Source: Chryseobacterium sp. MA9 (GTDB taxonomy: Bacteria > Bacteroidota > Bacteroidia > Flavobacteriales > Weeksellaceae). Taken from it: a stretch of 64,000 nt of DNA. Under the pieces are notes generated by a model, which was not told where the DNA came from, did not search any database, and was given only the letters and a program-made list of their open reading frames with translations. The position numbers were made by a program, and so were the translations under genes. The stretch lies in contig NZ_CP075170.1 in NCBI RefSeq assembly GCF_024399315.1, forward strand, positions 1,178,001 through 1,242,000. Direction: 5' to 3'. Every line of letters starts with the position of its first letter. The stretch's first letter is position 1. Of the stretch, positions 1 to 8,560 are shown piece after piece.

Positions 1-1268
1 TTCAGAATTTTGAAGTGGTAGTCCTCGAGATCAAATTCCTGGTTTTCTTCAGGGATGTCTTCCAACTCATAAAGAATGAATCCGGCTAATGAATTGTACT
101 CACTTTCCTCTGAAAGCGGCAGTCTTTTAGGCAAAAATTCATTGATTTCGTCCAAAGGCTGCGTAGCCTGCACCCAATAAGTATTATCTGATATTTTATC
201 AACGATTTTTTCTTCATCGTCTTCTTCATCCTGAATTTCCCCTACCAGTTCTTCCAGAATATCTTCTAATGTAATAATTCCTTCAGTTCCACCAAACTCG
301 TCGATAACGACAGCAATATGTTGTTTTTTAAGCTGGAACGTTTTCAGTAAGTCCGAAACTTTTTTACTTTCTACGACGAAAAAGGCATCCCGCATTAAAT
401 CTTTAAGATCTTCATGATCCAGATTTCCTTTTCTTTTGACAAATTCTCTGATGATTTCTTTTGTATAGAAAATCCCGATAATATTGTCAATTGAATCAAT
501 ATACACAGGAATACGGGAATACCCGCTGTCCATAATCTTATTGATGATATCATTCACATCTTCTTCAAAATCAATGGAAGTAATATTTTGCCTTGGAACC
601 ATGATCTGTTTAGCAGAATGATCAGTAAAATCAAATGCATTTTTGATAATCTCATAGTTTTCTTCCTCAATCTCTCCGCTGTCAGCACTTTGTTTTACCA
701 AAAGCTGAAGTTCTTCTGTAGAGTGAATTTCCTGCTCGGAAGCCGGGTGAATTTTAACTAACCTAAGGAAACCATTTGACATTGAGTTCATCAACCAGAT
801 AAACGGTTTAAAAATTGTGTAAAAAACTCTCAGCGGAACGGCAGTTGCCATTGTAGTTGCTTCAGATTTTCTGATCGCAATTGATTTTGGGATAAGCTCA
901 CCAAATACAATGTGCATAATGGTAATCAACACAAAACTTGTCACTACCGAAATTGTAGTAATTGTTGTCTGAGTCAAATCTATATTCAATGAGTGGAAGA
1001 TATTTTCCACCACGTGATGCAGGGCACTTTCTCCCACCCAACCAAGGGCAAGGGATGCCAAGGTAATTCCTAATTGTGTAGCGGAAAGATATTCATCAAG
1101 GTGCTTGATGATATGTTCTGCCTGTTTTGCCATAGAATTTCCTTCTGCGGCTTTTAACTGAATTTGTGAGTAACGAACTTTAACAATTGAAAATTCTGCG
1201 GCTACGAAGAAGCCATTTAGTAAAACAAGAAATAAGGCCAGCAATAGCCTGACTATGTCCGAGTCCAT
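1..1268 (-). CDS. CNNM/CBS-domain (CorC/HlyC-like) membrane protein, 3' end outside window
   Basis: The frame opens at the ATG whose complement is at 1266-1268 and reads 422 codons to the window edge without a stop, so the C-terminus is missing. Residues 5-25 are a membrane segment, and a CNNM transmembrane domain follows to about 170 with the family motif GELIPKS at 123-129. Two CBS repeats follow (about 222-280, starting MVPR, and 285-345, with DEFGGTEG at 323-330). The start of the CorC_HlyC domain runs from about 355. Such proteins are linked to Mg/Co homeostasis; in gliding Bacteroidota, GldE has the same architecture, so the exact role is open. A TAnnTTTG element lies at 1297-1304. Family assignment is firm, substrate unknown. 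Confidence 0.9.
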   Translation of the reverse strand, partial: MDSDIVRLLLALFLVLLNGFFVAAEFSIVKVRYSQIQLKAAEGNSMAKQAEHIIKHLDEYLSATQLGITLASLALGWVGESALHHVVENIFHSLNIDLTQTTITTISVVTSFVLITIMHIVFGELIPKSIAIRKSEATTMATAVPLRVFYTIFKPFIWLMNSMSNGFLRLVKIHPASEQEIHSTEELQLLVKQSADSGEIEEENYEIIKNAFDFTDHSAKQIMVPRQNITSIDFEEDVNDIINKIMDSGYSRIPVYIDSIDNIIGIFYTKEIIREFVKRKGNLDHEDLKDLMRDAFFVVESKKVSDLLKTFQLKKQHIAVVIDEFGGTEGIITLEDILEELVGEIQDEEDDEEKIVDKISDNTYWVQATQPLDEINEFLPKRLPLSEESEYNSLAGFILYELEDIPEENQEFDLEDYHFKIL

Positions 1269-1296
1269 TTAGAGGTTGTATAAATTTTATTAGGTA

Positions 1297-1304
1297 CAAA
1301 GATA
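1297..1304 (-). promoter_or_regulatory. Predicted -7 promoter element of the CNNM/CBS gene
   Basis: On the minus strand this reads TATCTTTG, an exact match to the Bacteroidota -7 consensus TAnnTTTG, 28 bases upstream of the start codon. No clear TTG (-33) is seen at 17-23 bases. Confidence 0.5.
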
Positions 1305-1486
1305 TGTAAAATAAAAATAACCTGAATCCGGGATGGATTATTTTGATTGAGGATTTTTTGAAAGAAAATATGAAGCTATAAAATACCGTTGTTTTTCAAT
1401 AAAAAAAATAATTGAAGAGACACCTTCATTTCTTCGTAAAAAGTAGGTTTTTGAACAGCAAATAACAGTTTCAGCCTTGTGTAAAT

Positions 1487-1514
1487 AAAAAGCACCGAAA
1501 TTATCGGTGCTTTT
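1487..1514 (-). terminator. Terminator of the ATP synthase operon
   Basis: GCACCGA (1492-1498) and TCGGTGC (1504-1510) form a hairpin with a 5-base loop, flanked by A and T tracts. On the minus strand it is followed by TTTTTATTT, shortly after the atpG stop codon. Confidence 0.85.
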
Positions 1515-1536
1515 AATTGTATCTTATAATAATTCT

Positions 1537-2400
1537 TTATGAATTTTTCAAAGCTTCTGCTCCGGAAACAATTTCCAAAATTTCGTTGGTAATTGCTGCC
1601 TGTCTTGCTTTGTTGTAGAAGATCTTAAGATCATTTCTCAACGCTTCTGCATTATCTGTAGCTTTGTGCATTGCAGTCATTCTTGCTCCGTGCTCAGATG
1701 CTACTGAATCCAAGATTGATTTGAAAACCTGAGTTTTGATAGATTTTGGAATCAAATTATCCAGGATCTCAGCTCTGTTAGGTTCAAAAATATAATCTGT
1801 TTCAACCTGCGGTTCAGTGTTCTCAGGCATTGAAATCGGAAGAAGTTTTTCTGTAGTTACTTCCTGAGTTGCTGCATTCACGAATTTGTTATAAATAACA
1901 TATACTTCGTCAAATTTTCCTTCTCTGAAGCTTGTCATCACACCTTCAGTGATGTGAGCAACTGTGTCAAAGTTCAGATTATCATAAACAGAACTTCCAT
2001 TAGCATATACCGCACGGTTTCTTCTTACAGCATCATATACTTTTTTACCTACCGGTAGAACTTCAATCTCATATTGAGAGTTGTTCTGGAACTGAAGGTT
2101 AAGCTCTTTTACGATAGAAGAGTTAAAAGCTCCTGCAAGACCTCTGTTTGAAGTAACAGCGATAAATAGTATTCTTTTAACCTCTCTTTTCTGAGCATAT
2201 ACAGAAATCTGATCAGGATCTGAGCTAGAATTTACATTCTGGATAAGCTCCTGTAATTTTTCAGAATAAGGTCTTAACATTACGATTGCATCCTGTGCTT
2301 TTTTAAGTTTCGCTGCGGAAACCATTTTCATAGCACGTGTAATCTGCATCGTAGATGAAATTGACGTAATTCTGCCTCGTATTTCTTTTAAGTTTGCCAT
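1537..2400 (-). CDS. atpG: ATP synthase F1 subunit gamma
   Basis: 287 residues, the usual length for the gamma subunit, which forms the central stalk of F1 and rotates inside the alpha3beta3 head. The N-terminus MANLKEIRGRITSI with TRAMKMVSAAKL, and the C-terminal segment with ASEHGARMTAMHKATDNA, are the two conserved helices of the coiled-coil shaft. It is the last gene of the operon, 86 bp after atpA, and that gap holds an inverted repeat (2409-2482). A terminator follows at 1487-1514. atpD and atpC are not here, which is normal for Bacteroidota, where they form a separate locus. Confidence 0.98.
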   Translation of the reverse strand: MANLKEIRGRITSISSTMQITRAMKMVSAAKLKKAQDAIVMLRPYSEKLQELIQNVNSSSDPDQISVYAQKREVKRILFIAVTSNRGLAGAFNSSIVKELNLQFQNNSQYEIEVLPVGKKVYDAVRRNRAVYANGSSVYDNLNFDTVAHITEGVMTSFREGKFDEVYVIYNKFVNAATQEVTTEKLLPISMPENTEPQVETDYIFEPNRAEILDNLIPKSIKTQVFKSILDSVASEHGARMTAMHKATDNAEALRNDLKIFYNKARQAAITNEILEIVSGAEALKNS

Positions 2401-2408
2401 ATTGGGTT

Positions 2409-2482
2409 TAGTTGTTGGTTGTCGGCTGTTGGTTGCTAGTTTTAGATATTTCTGTCAACTATCAACCAACAATCATCAACTA
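2409..2482. repeat. TTGGTTG-type imperfect inverted repeat between atpA and atpG
   Basis: TGTTGGTTG (2427-2435) is complementary to CAACCAACA (2463-2471), and TAGTTG (2409-2414) to CAACTA (2477-2482). The arms are built from repeated TTGGTTG/GTTGTTGG words. The whole 86-bp intergenic space is essentially this element. It could fold as an mRNA hairpin between two co-transcribed genes. Confidence 0.7.
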
Positions 2483-2486
2483 ATTT

Positions 2487-4064
2487 TTAATTATATTTAG
2501 AAGCTAAATCGTTAGCTGCCTGCTTAAGAACTGCTGTAATATCGTTATCGATTTTACCTGCTTTAATAGCTGCCATCGTATCAGGGTGCTTAGATCTCAG
2601 GAATGCGATATACTCAACCTGGAATTCTTTTACTTTTCTGATAGGAACATTTCTTAGCAAGTTCTCTGTTCCAGCGTAGATCATTGCAACCTGGCTGTCT
2701 ACCGGAAGTGGAGAGTTTACCGGCTGTTTAAGAAGCTCTACGTTTCTTTCTCCTTTAGAGATAACTGCTAAAGTAGAAGCATCAAGGTCAGAACCGAATT
2801 TAGCAAACGCTTCTAGTTCTTTATATTGAGCCTGGTCTAATTTCAAAGTACCAGATACTTTTTTCATTGATTTGATCTGAGCATTACCTCCTACCCTTGA
2901 TACAGAGATACCTACGTTGATCGCAGGACGAACCCCTGAGTTGAATAGATCAGACTCCAAGAAGATCTGTCCGTCTGTAATAGAGATTACGTTGGTTGGG
3001 ATATATGCAGAAACGTCACCAGCTTGAGTTTCAATAATTGGAAGTGCCGTTAATGAACCACCACCTTTTACAATTGGTCTAAGAGATTCTGGCAAATCGT
3101 TCATTTGCTTAGCAATGTTGTCATCAGCAATTACTTTTGCAGCTCTTTCCAATAGTCTTGAGTGAAGGTAGAAAACGTCTCCAGGGTAAGCTTCACGGCC
3201 CGGTGGTCTTCTTAATAGTAGAGAAAGCTCACGGTAAGCAACAGCTTGTTTAGATAAATCATCATAAACGATCAATGCTGGTCTACCTGTATCTCTGAAG
3301 AATTCACCGATAGCAGCACCTGCCATCGCAGAATATACCTGCATTGGAACTGGATCTGATGCGTTAGCCGCAACGATTACAGTGTAAGCTAAAGCTCCTT
3401 TATCAGAAAGAGTTTTAACGATTTGTGCTACAGTAGAAGCTTTCTGACCGATAGCAACATATATACAATATACTGGCTGCCCAGCATCAAAGAATTCTTT
3501 TTGGTTGATGATCGTATCGATCGCAACAGTAGTTTTACCTGTCTGTCTGTCACCAATGATAAGCTCTCTCTGTCCTCTTCCTACAGGGATCATAGAGTCA
3601 ATAGCAACGATACCTGACTGTAAAGGCTCAGTTACCGGCTGTCTGAAGATAACTCCAGGAGCTTTTCTTTCCAATGGCATTTCGTATAAATCCCCAGTAA
3701 TAGGACCTTTACCATCGATAGGGTTACCAAGAGTATCTACTACTCTTCCTAACATACCTTCTCCTACTTTAATAGAAGAGATTCTGTTTGTTCTTCTTAC
3801 TGTATCACCTTCTTTTACTAATTTACTTTCACCAAGTAGAGCAACACCTACGTTGTCTTCTTCAAGGTTAAGTACAATACCTTCTACATCACTAGAAAAT
3901 TTCACCAACTCTCCGTATTGTACGTTTTCTAACCCGTATACACGAGCAATACCATCACCGATGGTTAAAACTGTACCTACTTCCTCAACGTTTGATTGAG
4001 TATCGAAGTTGGCCAATTGCTGTTTTAAGATCGCAGATACTTCTGCCGGATTTATTTCTGCCAT
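2487..4064 (-). CDS. atpA: ATP synthase F1 subunit alpha
   Basis: 525 residues, standard length. The Walker A motif GDRQTGKT is at 171-178, preceded by the beta-barrel N-terminal domain and followed by the nucleotide-binding and helical C-terminal domains. The motif [21 protein letters not shown] is broken up as usual for alpha ([20 protein letters not shown] region). Alpha carries the non-catalytic nucleotide sites of F1. It lies 16 bp after atpH in the operon and starts [13 protein letters not shown], a typical alpha N-terminus, so the start is well supported. Confidence 0.98.
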   Translation of the reverse strand: MAEINPAEVSAILKQQLANFDTQSNVEEVGTVLTIGDGIARVYGLENVQYGELVKFSSDVEGIVLNLEEDNVGVALLGESKLVKEGDTVRRTNRISSIKVGEGMLGRVVDTLGNPIDGKGPITGDLYEMPLERKAPGVIFRQPVTEPLQSGIVAIDSMIPVGRGQRELIIGDRQTGKTTVAIDTIINQKEFFDAGQPVYCIYVAIGQKASTVAQIVKTLSDKGALAYTVIVAANASDPVPMQVYSAMAGAAIGEFFRDTGRPALIVYDDLSKQAVAYRELSLLLRRPPGREAYPGDVFYLHSRLLERAAKVIADDNIAKQMNDLPESLRPIVKGGGSLTALPIIETQAGDVSAYIPTNVISITDGQIFLESDLFNSGVRPAINVGISVSRVGGNAQIKSMKKVSGTLKLDQAQYKELEAFAKFGSDLDASTLAVISKGERNVELLKQPVNSPLPVDSQVAMIYAGTENLLRNVPIRKVKEFQVEYIAFLRSKHPDTMAAIKAGKIDNDITAVLKQAANDLASKYN

Positions 4065-4080
4065 TGTATGGTTGTTTTTC

Positions 4081-4620
4081 TTAATTTAATTGGAAATCTT
4101 TTTTAACTTGGTTCAATTTTGTCTTCACAGACGCGTCTACCTGCTGGTCACCCACTCTTAGAACATATCCTCCAAGAATTTCAGGCTTTACATTTACTTT
4201 CAGATCAAAGTTTGAATCAGCGTTTACAAGATTGGTAGATCTTAAAATCTGATCAAGGTTCTCTTTTGAAAGCGGAGTTGCTGTAGTAAGTGTTATTCTC
4301 TGTACACCACTAAGGTCTTCTACCTTGTTGATAAATTCCTGAGCGATATTTTTCAATTGGTTTTCACGTCCATGTTTAATCACCAACTTGATTAAATTCT
4401 GAGAAGAAACAGATAAACCTTTGAAAATTTCGCTTGCTACTTCTATTTTCTTTTTAGAATCGATGTAAGGAGTCATAAAAAATTTATTTAAGTCCGCAGA
4501 CTCTTTCATGATCTTTACTACATCTTTCATTTCAGAAAATACAGTAGCCGTTTGACCTGACTCATTTGTGAAATCAAGTAAACCTTGTGCGTATCTTTTA
4601 GCTACTTTAGATGTAAGCAT
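4081..4620 (-). CDS. atpH: ATP synthase F1 subunit delta
   Basis: 179 residues, the normal size of the delta (OSCP-like) subunit that ties the peripheral stalk to the top of F1. The N-terminal helical domain begins [14 protein letters not shown], the classic delta start. The C-terminal part contains the conserved [20 protein letters not shown] region seen in OSCP/delta proteins. It sits 2 bp after atpF and 16 bp before atpA, consistent with translational coupling inside the operon. Confidence 0.97.
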   Translation of the reverse strand: MLTSKVAKRYAQGLLDFTNESGQTATVFSEMKDVVKIMKESADLNKFFMTPYIDSKKKIEVASEIFKGLSVSSQNLIKLVIKHGRENQLKNIAQEFINKVEDLSGVQRITLTTATPLSKENLDQILRSTNLVNADSNFDLKVNVKPEILGGYVLRVGDQQVDASVKTKLNQVKKDFQLN

Positions 4621-4622
4621 TC

Positions 4623-5120
4623 TTAGTTAAGGTTTGATTTGTTTAAATAATTTTGAACTAATTCGTTTTGAGCTTCGCTGTTGTCTAATTTTTGTTTCAG
4701 AATAGACTCAGCAATGTTTACAGATAAAGTACCAATTTGAGTTTTGATGTCTGCCATAGCAGCATTTTTCTCAGCATTGATAGTCTGTTTAGCAGCTTCG
4801 ATCATTCTGTCTCCTTCAGTTTTAGCAACATCTTTAGCTTCCCCTACGATTCTGTCTTTAATTTCTCTAGCTTCTTTAAGGATAGCGTCTCTTTCGATTT
4901 TAGCTTCACGAATGATTCTTTCGTTATCCTCTTTTAAAGTTTCCATTTCTTTTCTAGCTAATTTAGCTTGATTAAGAGCGTCAACAATAGATGTTTCTCT
5001 GTCATTGATAGACTTTAAAATAGGTTTCCAAGCGAATTTACCTAACAAAAATAATAATGCTAGAAAAATAACAGACTGGATAATAAATAATCCTGACGAA
5101 AACTGATGAATTAATTCCAT
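4623..5120 (-). CDS. atpF: ATP synthase F0 subunit b
   Basis: 165 residues. One N-terminal membrane segment (about residues 10-27, FIIQSVIFLALLFLLG) is followed by FAWKPILKSINDRE, the hallmark of b subunits, and then a long charged coiled coil rich in Lys, Glu and Ala that forms the peripheral stalk. It lies directly upstream of atpH (2 bp gap) and downstream of atpE. The 83-bp gap to atpE holds a strong hairpin (5158-5194). Confidence 0.97.
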   Translation of the reverse strand: MELIHQFSSGLFIIQSVIFLALLFLLGKFAWKPILKSINDRETSIVDALNQAKLARKEMETLKEDNERIIREAKIERDAILKEAREIKDRIVGEAKDVAKTEGDRMIEAAKQTINAEKNAAMADIKTQIGTLSVNIAESILKQKLDNSEAQNELVQNYLNKSNLN

Positions 5121-5157
5121 TATATAAATGTATAAATAATTATTACTTTTTTTAAAG

Positions 5158-5194
5158 AACCATTACCTGTAACCAACCGTCACAGATAATGGTT
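5158..5194 (-). promoter_or_regulatory. Stable hairpin between atpE and atpF (possible stoichiometry control)
   Basis: AACCATTACCTGT (5158-5170) pairs with ACAGATAATGGTT (5182-5194): 13 pairs with one G-U wobble and an 11-base loop. On the minus strand it is followed by CTTTAAAAAAAG, not by a U tract, so it is not a classical terminator. Its place just after the c-subunit gene suggests mRNA stabilisation or partial attenuation favouring excess c subunit. That function is inference. Confidence 0.6.
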
Positions 5195-5203
5195 TGATTT
5201 TAA

Positions 5204-5398
5204 TTAGTTTACTGCGAATAGAGCAGCAAACGCAACACCTTCTACAAGTGCAGCCGCGATAAGCATAGCTGTTTGGATTTTTCCAGATTGCTCAGGTTGT
5301 CTAGCGATAGCTTCAAGAGCAGCAGCTCCGATTTTACCAAGACCGATACCTACACCTAGTACTACGATACCAGCACCTACAATTTTAGGGATTTCCAT
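5204..5398 (-). CDS. atpE: ATP synthase F0 subunit c
   Basis: 64 residues forming two membrane helices joined by the polar loop ARQPE (32-36), as in all c subunits. The ion-binding acid in helix 2 is Glu53 (ALVEGVAF). Helix 1 lacks the Gln and helix 2 lacks the Ser/Thr next to the Glu that mark sodium-type rings, so a proton-type ring is likely. It is the second structural gene of the operon, after atpB, and is followed by a strong hairpin. The sequence is short but the family match is clear. Confidence 0.97.
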   Translation of the reverse strand: MEIPKIVGAGIVVLGVGIGLGKIGAAALEAIARQPEQSGKIQTAMLIAAALVEGVAFAALFAVN

Positions 5399-5445
5399 AA
5401 TATATAATTTTAAAAAATTTGTTTTACTTTAATTTATAATTTCAA

Positions 5446-6543
5446 TTAGTGAGCAGCATGATGTTCGTGCTCGTGCTCTTCTACCGCCATTCCGATAAAC
5501 AGAGCAGATAACATTGTAAAAATATAAGCCTGTAAGAATGCTACCAATACCTCTAGTAAATAAATTACCAATGTAAGGAACGGGAATGCAACACCTGCGA
5601 TAAAATTCTTAAACACGTAGATCAATCCGATCAAACTCATTACTACGATGTGACCTGCAGTCATGTTTGCAAAAAGTCGGATCATCAAAGCAAATGGTTT
5701 AGTAATTGTTCCTAATAATTCGATAGGAAGCATGATCAGCTTCATTGGAACTGGTACTCCCGGCATCCAGAAGATGTGTTTCCAGTAATCTTTATTAGCT
5801 GAGAATGTTGTGATCAAATAAGTAAGAATAGCAAGGAAGAATGTCATTGTAATATTACCTGTAACATTAATTCCGAAAGGCATCAATCCTAAAACGTTAA
5901 GGAAAAGAATAAAGAAGAATACTGTTAATAAATAACCCATAAATCTCTTATACTTATGTCCGATGTTTGGAATAGCAACTTCATCTCTTACGAAAATGAT
6001 TAATGGCTCTAAAAATCTTGCAGCACCTGTAGGAACTACTGATTTTTTATAAGACTTGGCCATACCTCCGAATAACACTAACATAAAGATTGACACTAAT
6101 AGAATGATCAGTACACTTTTTGTAATCGAAAGATCTAATGGCTTCTCGTTAGTTGGGTGACCGTGATCATCAAGGGTTATAGTTCCCGCTGCATCAGTCT
6201 TATAGATTTTCTCATGGTGCAATACATAAAAAGAACCATCTACCTCAGTAGGCTCTCCGTGCATGAACCCTTCTTTGTTACTCATAAAAGAGTGGAAACC
6301 GTTGTCATATATAATAACAGGAAGAGGGAAACCGATGTGGTGACCATCTTTATCAACCATCAATGTGAAATCATGTGCATCCAACAAGTGATGATCGATG
6401 AACTCTTTGTTTTCTTTGCTTACTTTGTCTTTCTCTGAAAGCTCTTGAGCAGGAGCTGCCCCAGCAGTAGCCTCACCGTGCTGTGCAGACACTAAGTTTA
6501 ATACAAAAATACTGTAGAATAAAACTGCGAATTTCTTAAACAT
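5446..6543 (-). CDS. atpB: ATP synthase F0 subunit a
   Basis: I place the start at MFKKFAVLFYS (complement of 6541-6543), giving 365 residues. A longer frame opens at 6567, but a full promoter (6565-6593) overlaps its first codons. The protein begins with a cleavable-looking signal peptide ending VSAQ, then an approximately 110-residue soluble extension typical of Bacteroidota AtpB. Membrane helices follow, with the essential Arg in FALMIRLFANMTAGH and the C-terminal helix pair LVAFLQAYIFTMLSA. A His/Glu-rich tail (EEHEHEHHAAH) ends the protein. Subunit a forms the two proton half-channels against the c ring. Confidence 0.96.
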   Translation of the reverse strand: MFKKFAVLFYSIFVLNLVSAQHGEATAGAAPAQELSEKDKVSKENKEFIDHHLLDAHDFTLMVDKDGHHIGFPLPVIIYDNGFHSFMSNKEGFMHGEPTEVDGSFYVLHHEKIYKTDAAGTITLDDHGHPTNEKPLDLSITKSVLIILLVSIFMLVLFGGMAKSYKKSVVPTGAARFLEPLIIFVRDEVAIPNIGHKYKRFMGYLLTVFFFILFLNVLGLMPFGINVTGNITMTFFLAILTYLITTFSANKDYWKHIFWMPGVPVPMKLIMLPIELLGTITKPFALMIRLFANMTAGHIVVMSLIGLIYVFKNFIAGVAFPFLTLVIYLLEVLVAFLQAYIFTMLSALFIGMAVEEHEHEHHAAH

Positions 6544-6564
6544 TGATAGGTTTTTTTCGTTGTG

Positions 6565-6593
6565 CAAAAATATGATATTTTTTCTAGTTTCAA
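6565..6593 (-). promoter_or_regulatory. Promoter of the ATP synthase operon (TTG-N18-TAnnTTTG)
   Basis: On the minus strand TTG (6593-6591), an 18-base spacer and TATTTTTG (6572-6565) match the Bacteroidota housekeeping promoter in both boxes and spacing. Transcription would begin around 6558-6562, giving a leader of about 15-20 bases before the atpB ATG at 6543. This rules out the longer atpB start. Confidence 0.8.
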
Positions 6594-6602
6594 TAAATTA
6601 TT

Positions 6603-6974
6603 TTACTGTTTTTTATCATGATTAATCAGCTTGATCGCATAGTATGTAAGCAGTGCTGTCAGGACAAAATAAGGTATAATAAAATGAAATTTATAGCCAG
6701 GAATCACTTCAAAGTTCAGTTTTTTTCTGATTAAGTACATCAAACCGAATTTTAAAAGAATCAAACCAATAACAGACAATCCTAAAAATTCCGGTGCTAC
6801 TCTATTGATTAAGATAATAAGAGTGATCATCATCATAAACATGACGCTTAGAAAAAGATAAAATTTAATGATCACAATTTCATCCAGGTGAAAAACAAAT
6901 TTCCAAAGAGAAAAATGCACCAGGAACGTCAGAAAGAATAAAATGACAACAAGAATATTGGGATTGATTTTCAT
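6603..6974 (-). CDS. Small four-helix membrane protein upstream of atpB
   Basis: The best start is MKINPNILVVILFF at 6974 (123 residues). The longer frame from 7043 overlaps a TATTTTTG element at 6994-7001. Four hydrophobic stretches (about 8-25, 35-58, 65-82, 98-116) make it an integral membrane protein. It occupies the slot before atpB where Flavobacteriia carry AtpI/AtpZ-type or DUF6168-like genes, which suggests a role in assembling or supplying ions to F0. The sequence alone does not let me name a family. The atpB promoter lies in the 59-bp gap after it, so it may be transcribed separately. Confidence 0.75.
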   Translation of the reverse strand: MKINPNILVVILFFLTFLVHFSLWKFVFHLDEIVIIKFYLFLSVMFMMMITLIILINRVAPEFLGLSVIGLILLKFGLMYLIRKKLNFEVIPGYKFHFIIPYFVLTALLTYYAIKLINHDKKQ

Positions 6975-6993
6975 TCTAAATTTTAATTGACCG

Positions 6994-7001
6994 CAAAAAT
7001 A
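6994..7001 (-). promoter_or_regulatory. Predicted -7 element of the small membrane gene
   Basis: Minus-strand TATTTTTG, exact TAnnTTTG match, 19 bases upstream of the preferred ATG at 6974. No TTG is seen at the usual distance. Confidence 0.45.
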
Positions 7002-7100
7002 GACTTTTTCTATCGTATTATAATAAGATTTGATATATATCATTTTTTCTTATCTATATAATATTACGTCCCGAACACTTTAGATATGCTAAAAATTCCT

Positions 7101-7108
7101 TATTTTTG
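7101..7108 (+). promoter_or_regulatory. Predicted -7 element of ffh
   Basis: TATTTTTG followed by C, an exact TAnnTTTG match 23 bases before the ffh ATG. The -33 region has TTTAG (7079-7083) rather than a clear TTG. Confidence 0.55.
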
Positions 7109-7131
7109 CAAACCTATAATTTACAATAAAT

Positions 7132-8490
7132 ATGTTTAATAGTTTACAGGATAAATTAGACAAGGCATTACATAATATTTCCGGTAGAGGAAAAATTACT
7201 GAAATCAATGTAGCGGAAACCGTAAAGGAAATCCGTAGAGCATTGGTAGATGCCGACGTTAACTATAAAGTTGCAAAAGATCTTACTAAAAGAGTTCAGG
7301 ATAAGGCATTAGGAGAGAACGTTCTTACTTCCCTTACACCGGGACAGCTGATGACAAAAATTGTTCATGATGAGTTGGTAGACCTTATGGGAGGTTCTCA
7401 GGAAGGGATCAATCTTTCAGGAAAGCCATCTGTAATTCTTATTGCAGGTCTTCAGGGTTCTGGTAAGACTACATTTTCAGGAAAGCTTGCTAATTATTTA
7501 CAAACAAAAAGAAATAAAAAACCTTTGTTGGTAGCATGTGATGTTTATCGTCCTGCTGCGATTGACCAGCTAAAAGTTTTAGGCGGGCAAATCGGTGTTC
7601 CGGTTTTCACAGAAGAAGGTTCTACAAATCCTTCTACCATTGCTGAAAACGCAATTAATTTTGCAAAATCAAACGGTCATGATGTTGTAATTGTGGATAC
7701 GGCAGGTCGTTTGGCAATTGATGAGCAGATGATGAACGAGATTAAATCTGTTCATTACTTCATCAAACCAAATGAAACGTTATTTGTTGTTGACTCAATG
7801 ACAGGTCAGGATGCTGTGAACACGGCGAAAGCATTCAATGATGCTTTGAATTTTGACGGGGTTGTTTTAACTAAATTAGATGGTGATACTCGTGGTGGAG
7901 CCGCTTTGACGATTCGTTCTGTTGTTGAAAAACCAATCAAATTCATCTCTACAGGAGAAAAAATGGAAGCTTTAGACCTTTTCTACCCGGAAAGGATGGC
8001 AGACAGAATCCTGGGAATGGGAGACGTTGTTTCCTTAGTAGAAAGAGCTCAGGAGCAGTTTGACGAAGAAGAAGCTAAAAAACTTCACAAAAAAATCGCT
8101 AAAAACGAATTCGGTTTTGATGATTTCCTAAAACAGATCAACCAAATCAAGAAAATGGGTAATATGAAGGACTTGATGGGAATGATTCCTGGTGTTGGAA
8201 AAGCGATCAAAGATGTAGAGATCAGTGATGATGCATTCAAACATATTGAAGCTATTATCTACTCTATGACTCCTGAAGAAAGAAGAAGACCTTCTATCAT
8301 CAATACTCAGAGAAAAGGAAGAATTGCCAAAGGTGCCGGAAGAAAAATCGAAGATGTAAATCAACTGATGAAGCAATTCGACCAGATGGGTAAAATGATG
8401 AAGATGATGCAGGGACCTCAAGGAAAGCAGATGATGCAGATGATGAGCAAAATGCCAAATATGCCTGGAATGGGCGGAATGGGAAAATAA
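7132..8490 (+). CDS. ffh: Signal recognition particle protein Ffh (SRP54)
   Basis: 452 residues, full length. An N-terminal helical domain is followed by the SRP GTPase with P-loop GLQGSGKTT (about 105-113), DTAGRL, and TKLDGDTRGG with the closing-loop Gly residues. The C-terminal M domain has the RNA-binding helix region (RRPSIINTQRKGRIAKGAG) and a long Met-rich tail (MMKMMQ, QMMQMMSKM, MGGMGK) that forms the signal-peptide groove. Ffh with 4.5S RNA delivers nascent membrane proteins to FtsY at the inner membrane. It is monocistronic: divergent from the atp locus and followed by a shared terminator at 8515-8535. Confidence 0.98.
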   Translation: MFNSLQDKLDKALHNISGRGKITEINVAETVKEIRRALVDADVNYKVAKDLTKRVQDKALGENVLTSLTPGQLMTKIVHDELVDLMGGSQEGINLSGKPSVILIAGLQGSGKTTFSGKLANYLQTKRNKKPLLVACDVYRPAAIDQLKVLGGQIGVPVFTEEGSTNPSTIAENAINFAKSNGHDVVIVDTAGRLAIDEQMMNEIKSVHYFIKPNETLFVVDSMTGQDAVNTAKAFNDALNFDGVVLTKLDGDTRGGAALTIRSVVEKPIKFISTGEKMEALDLFYPERMADRILGMGDVVSLVERAQEQFDEEEAKKLHKKIAKNEFGFDDFLKQINQIKKMGNMKDLMGMIPGVGKAIKDVEISDDAFKHIEAIIYSMTPEERRRPSIINTQRKGRIAKGAGRKIEDVNQLMKQFDQMGKMMKMMQGPQGKQMMQMMSKMPNMPGMGGMGK

Positions 8491-8514
8491 AAAGACAAAA
8501 TCATTCATAAAAAA

Positions 8515-8535
8515 ACTCTCAGAAATTCTGAGAGT
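8515..8535. terminator. Bidirectional terminator between ffh and an OMP gene
   Basis: ACTCTCAG-AAATT-CTGAGAGT with a run of A before and TTTTTT after, so it can act for ffh on the plus strand and for the convergent beta-barrel gene on the minus strand. Confidence 0.9.
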
Positions 8536-8560
8536 TTTTTGTTTTTATATAGACATCTGT

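Noticed and set aside
4737-4971. Two overlapping plus-strand frames opposite atpF
   Set aside because: They are reverse-strand shadows of the Ala/Glu/Lys-rich b-subunit coding sequence; composition (Ser/Phe-rich) and lack of upstream signals argue against genes.
5446-6567. Longer atpB frame starting at 6567
   Set aside because: The start region coincides with the promoter -7 element 6565-6572; the ATG at 6543 directly opens the signal peptide.
8128-8508. 126-codon minus-strand frame at the end of ffh
   Set aside because: His/Leu/Ser-rich shadow of the Met-rich M domain of Ffh; no start context and it spans the terminator region of the opposite gene.
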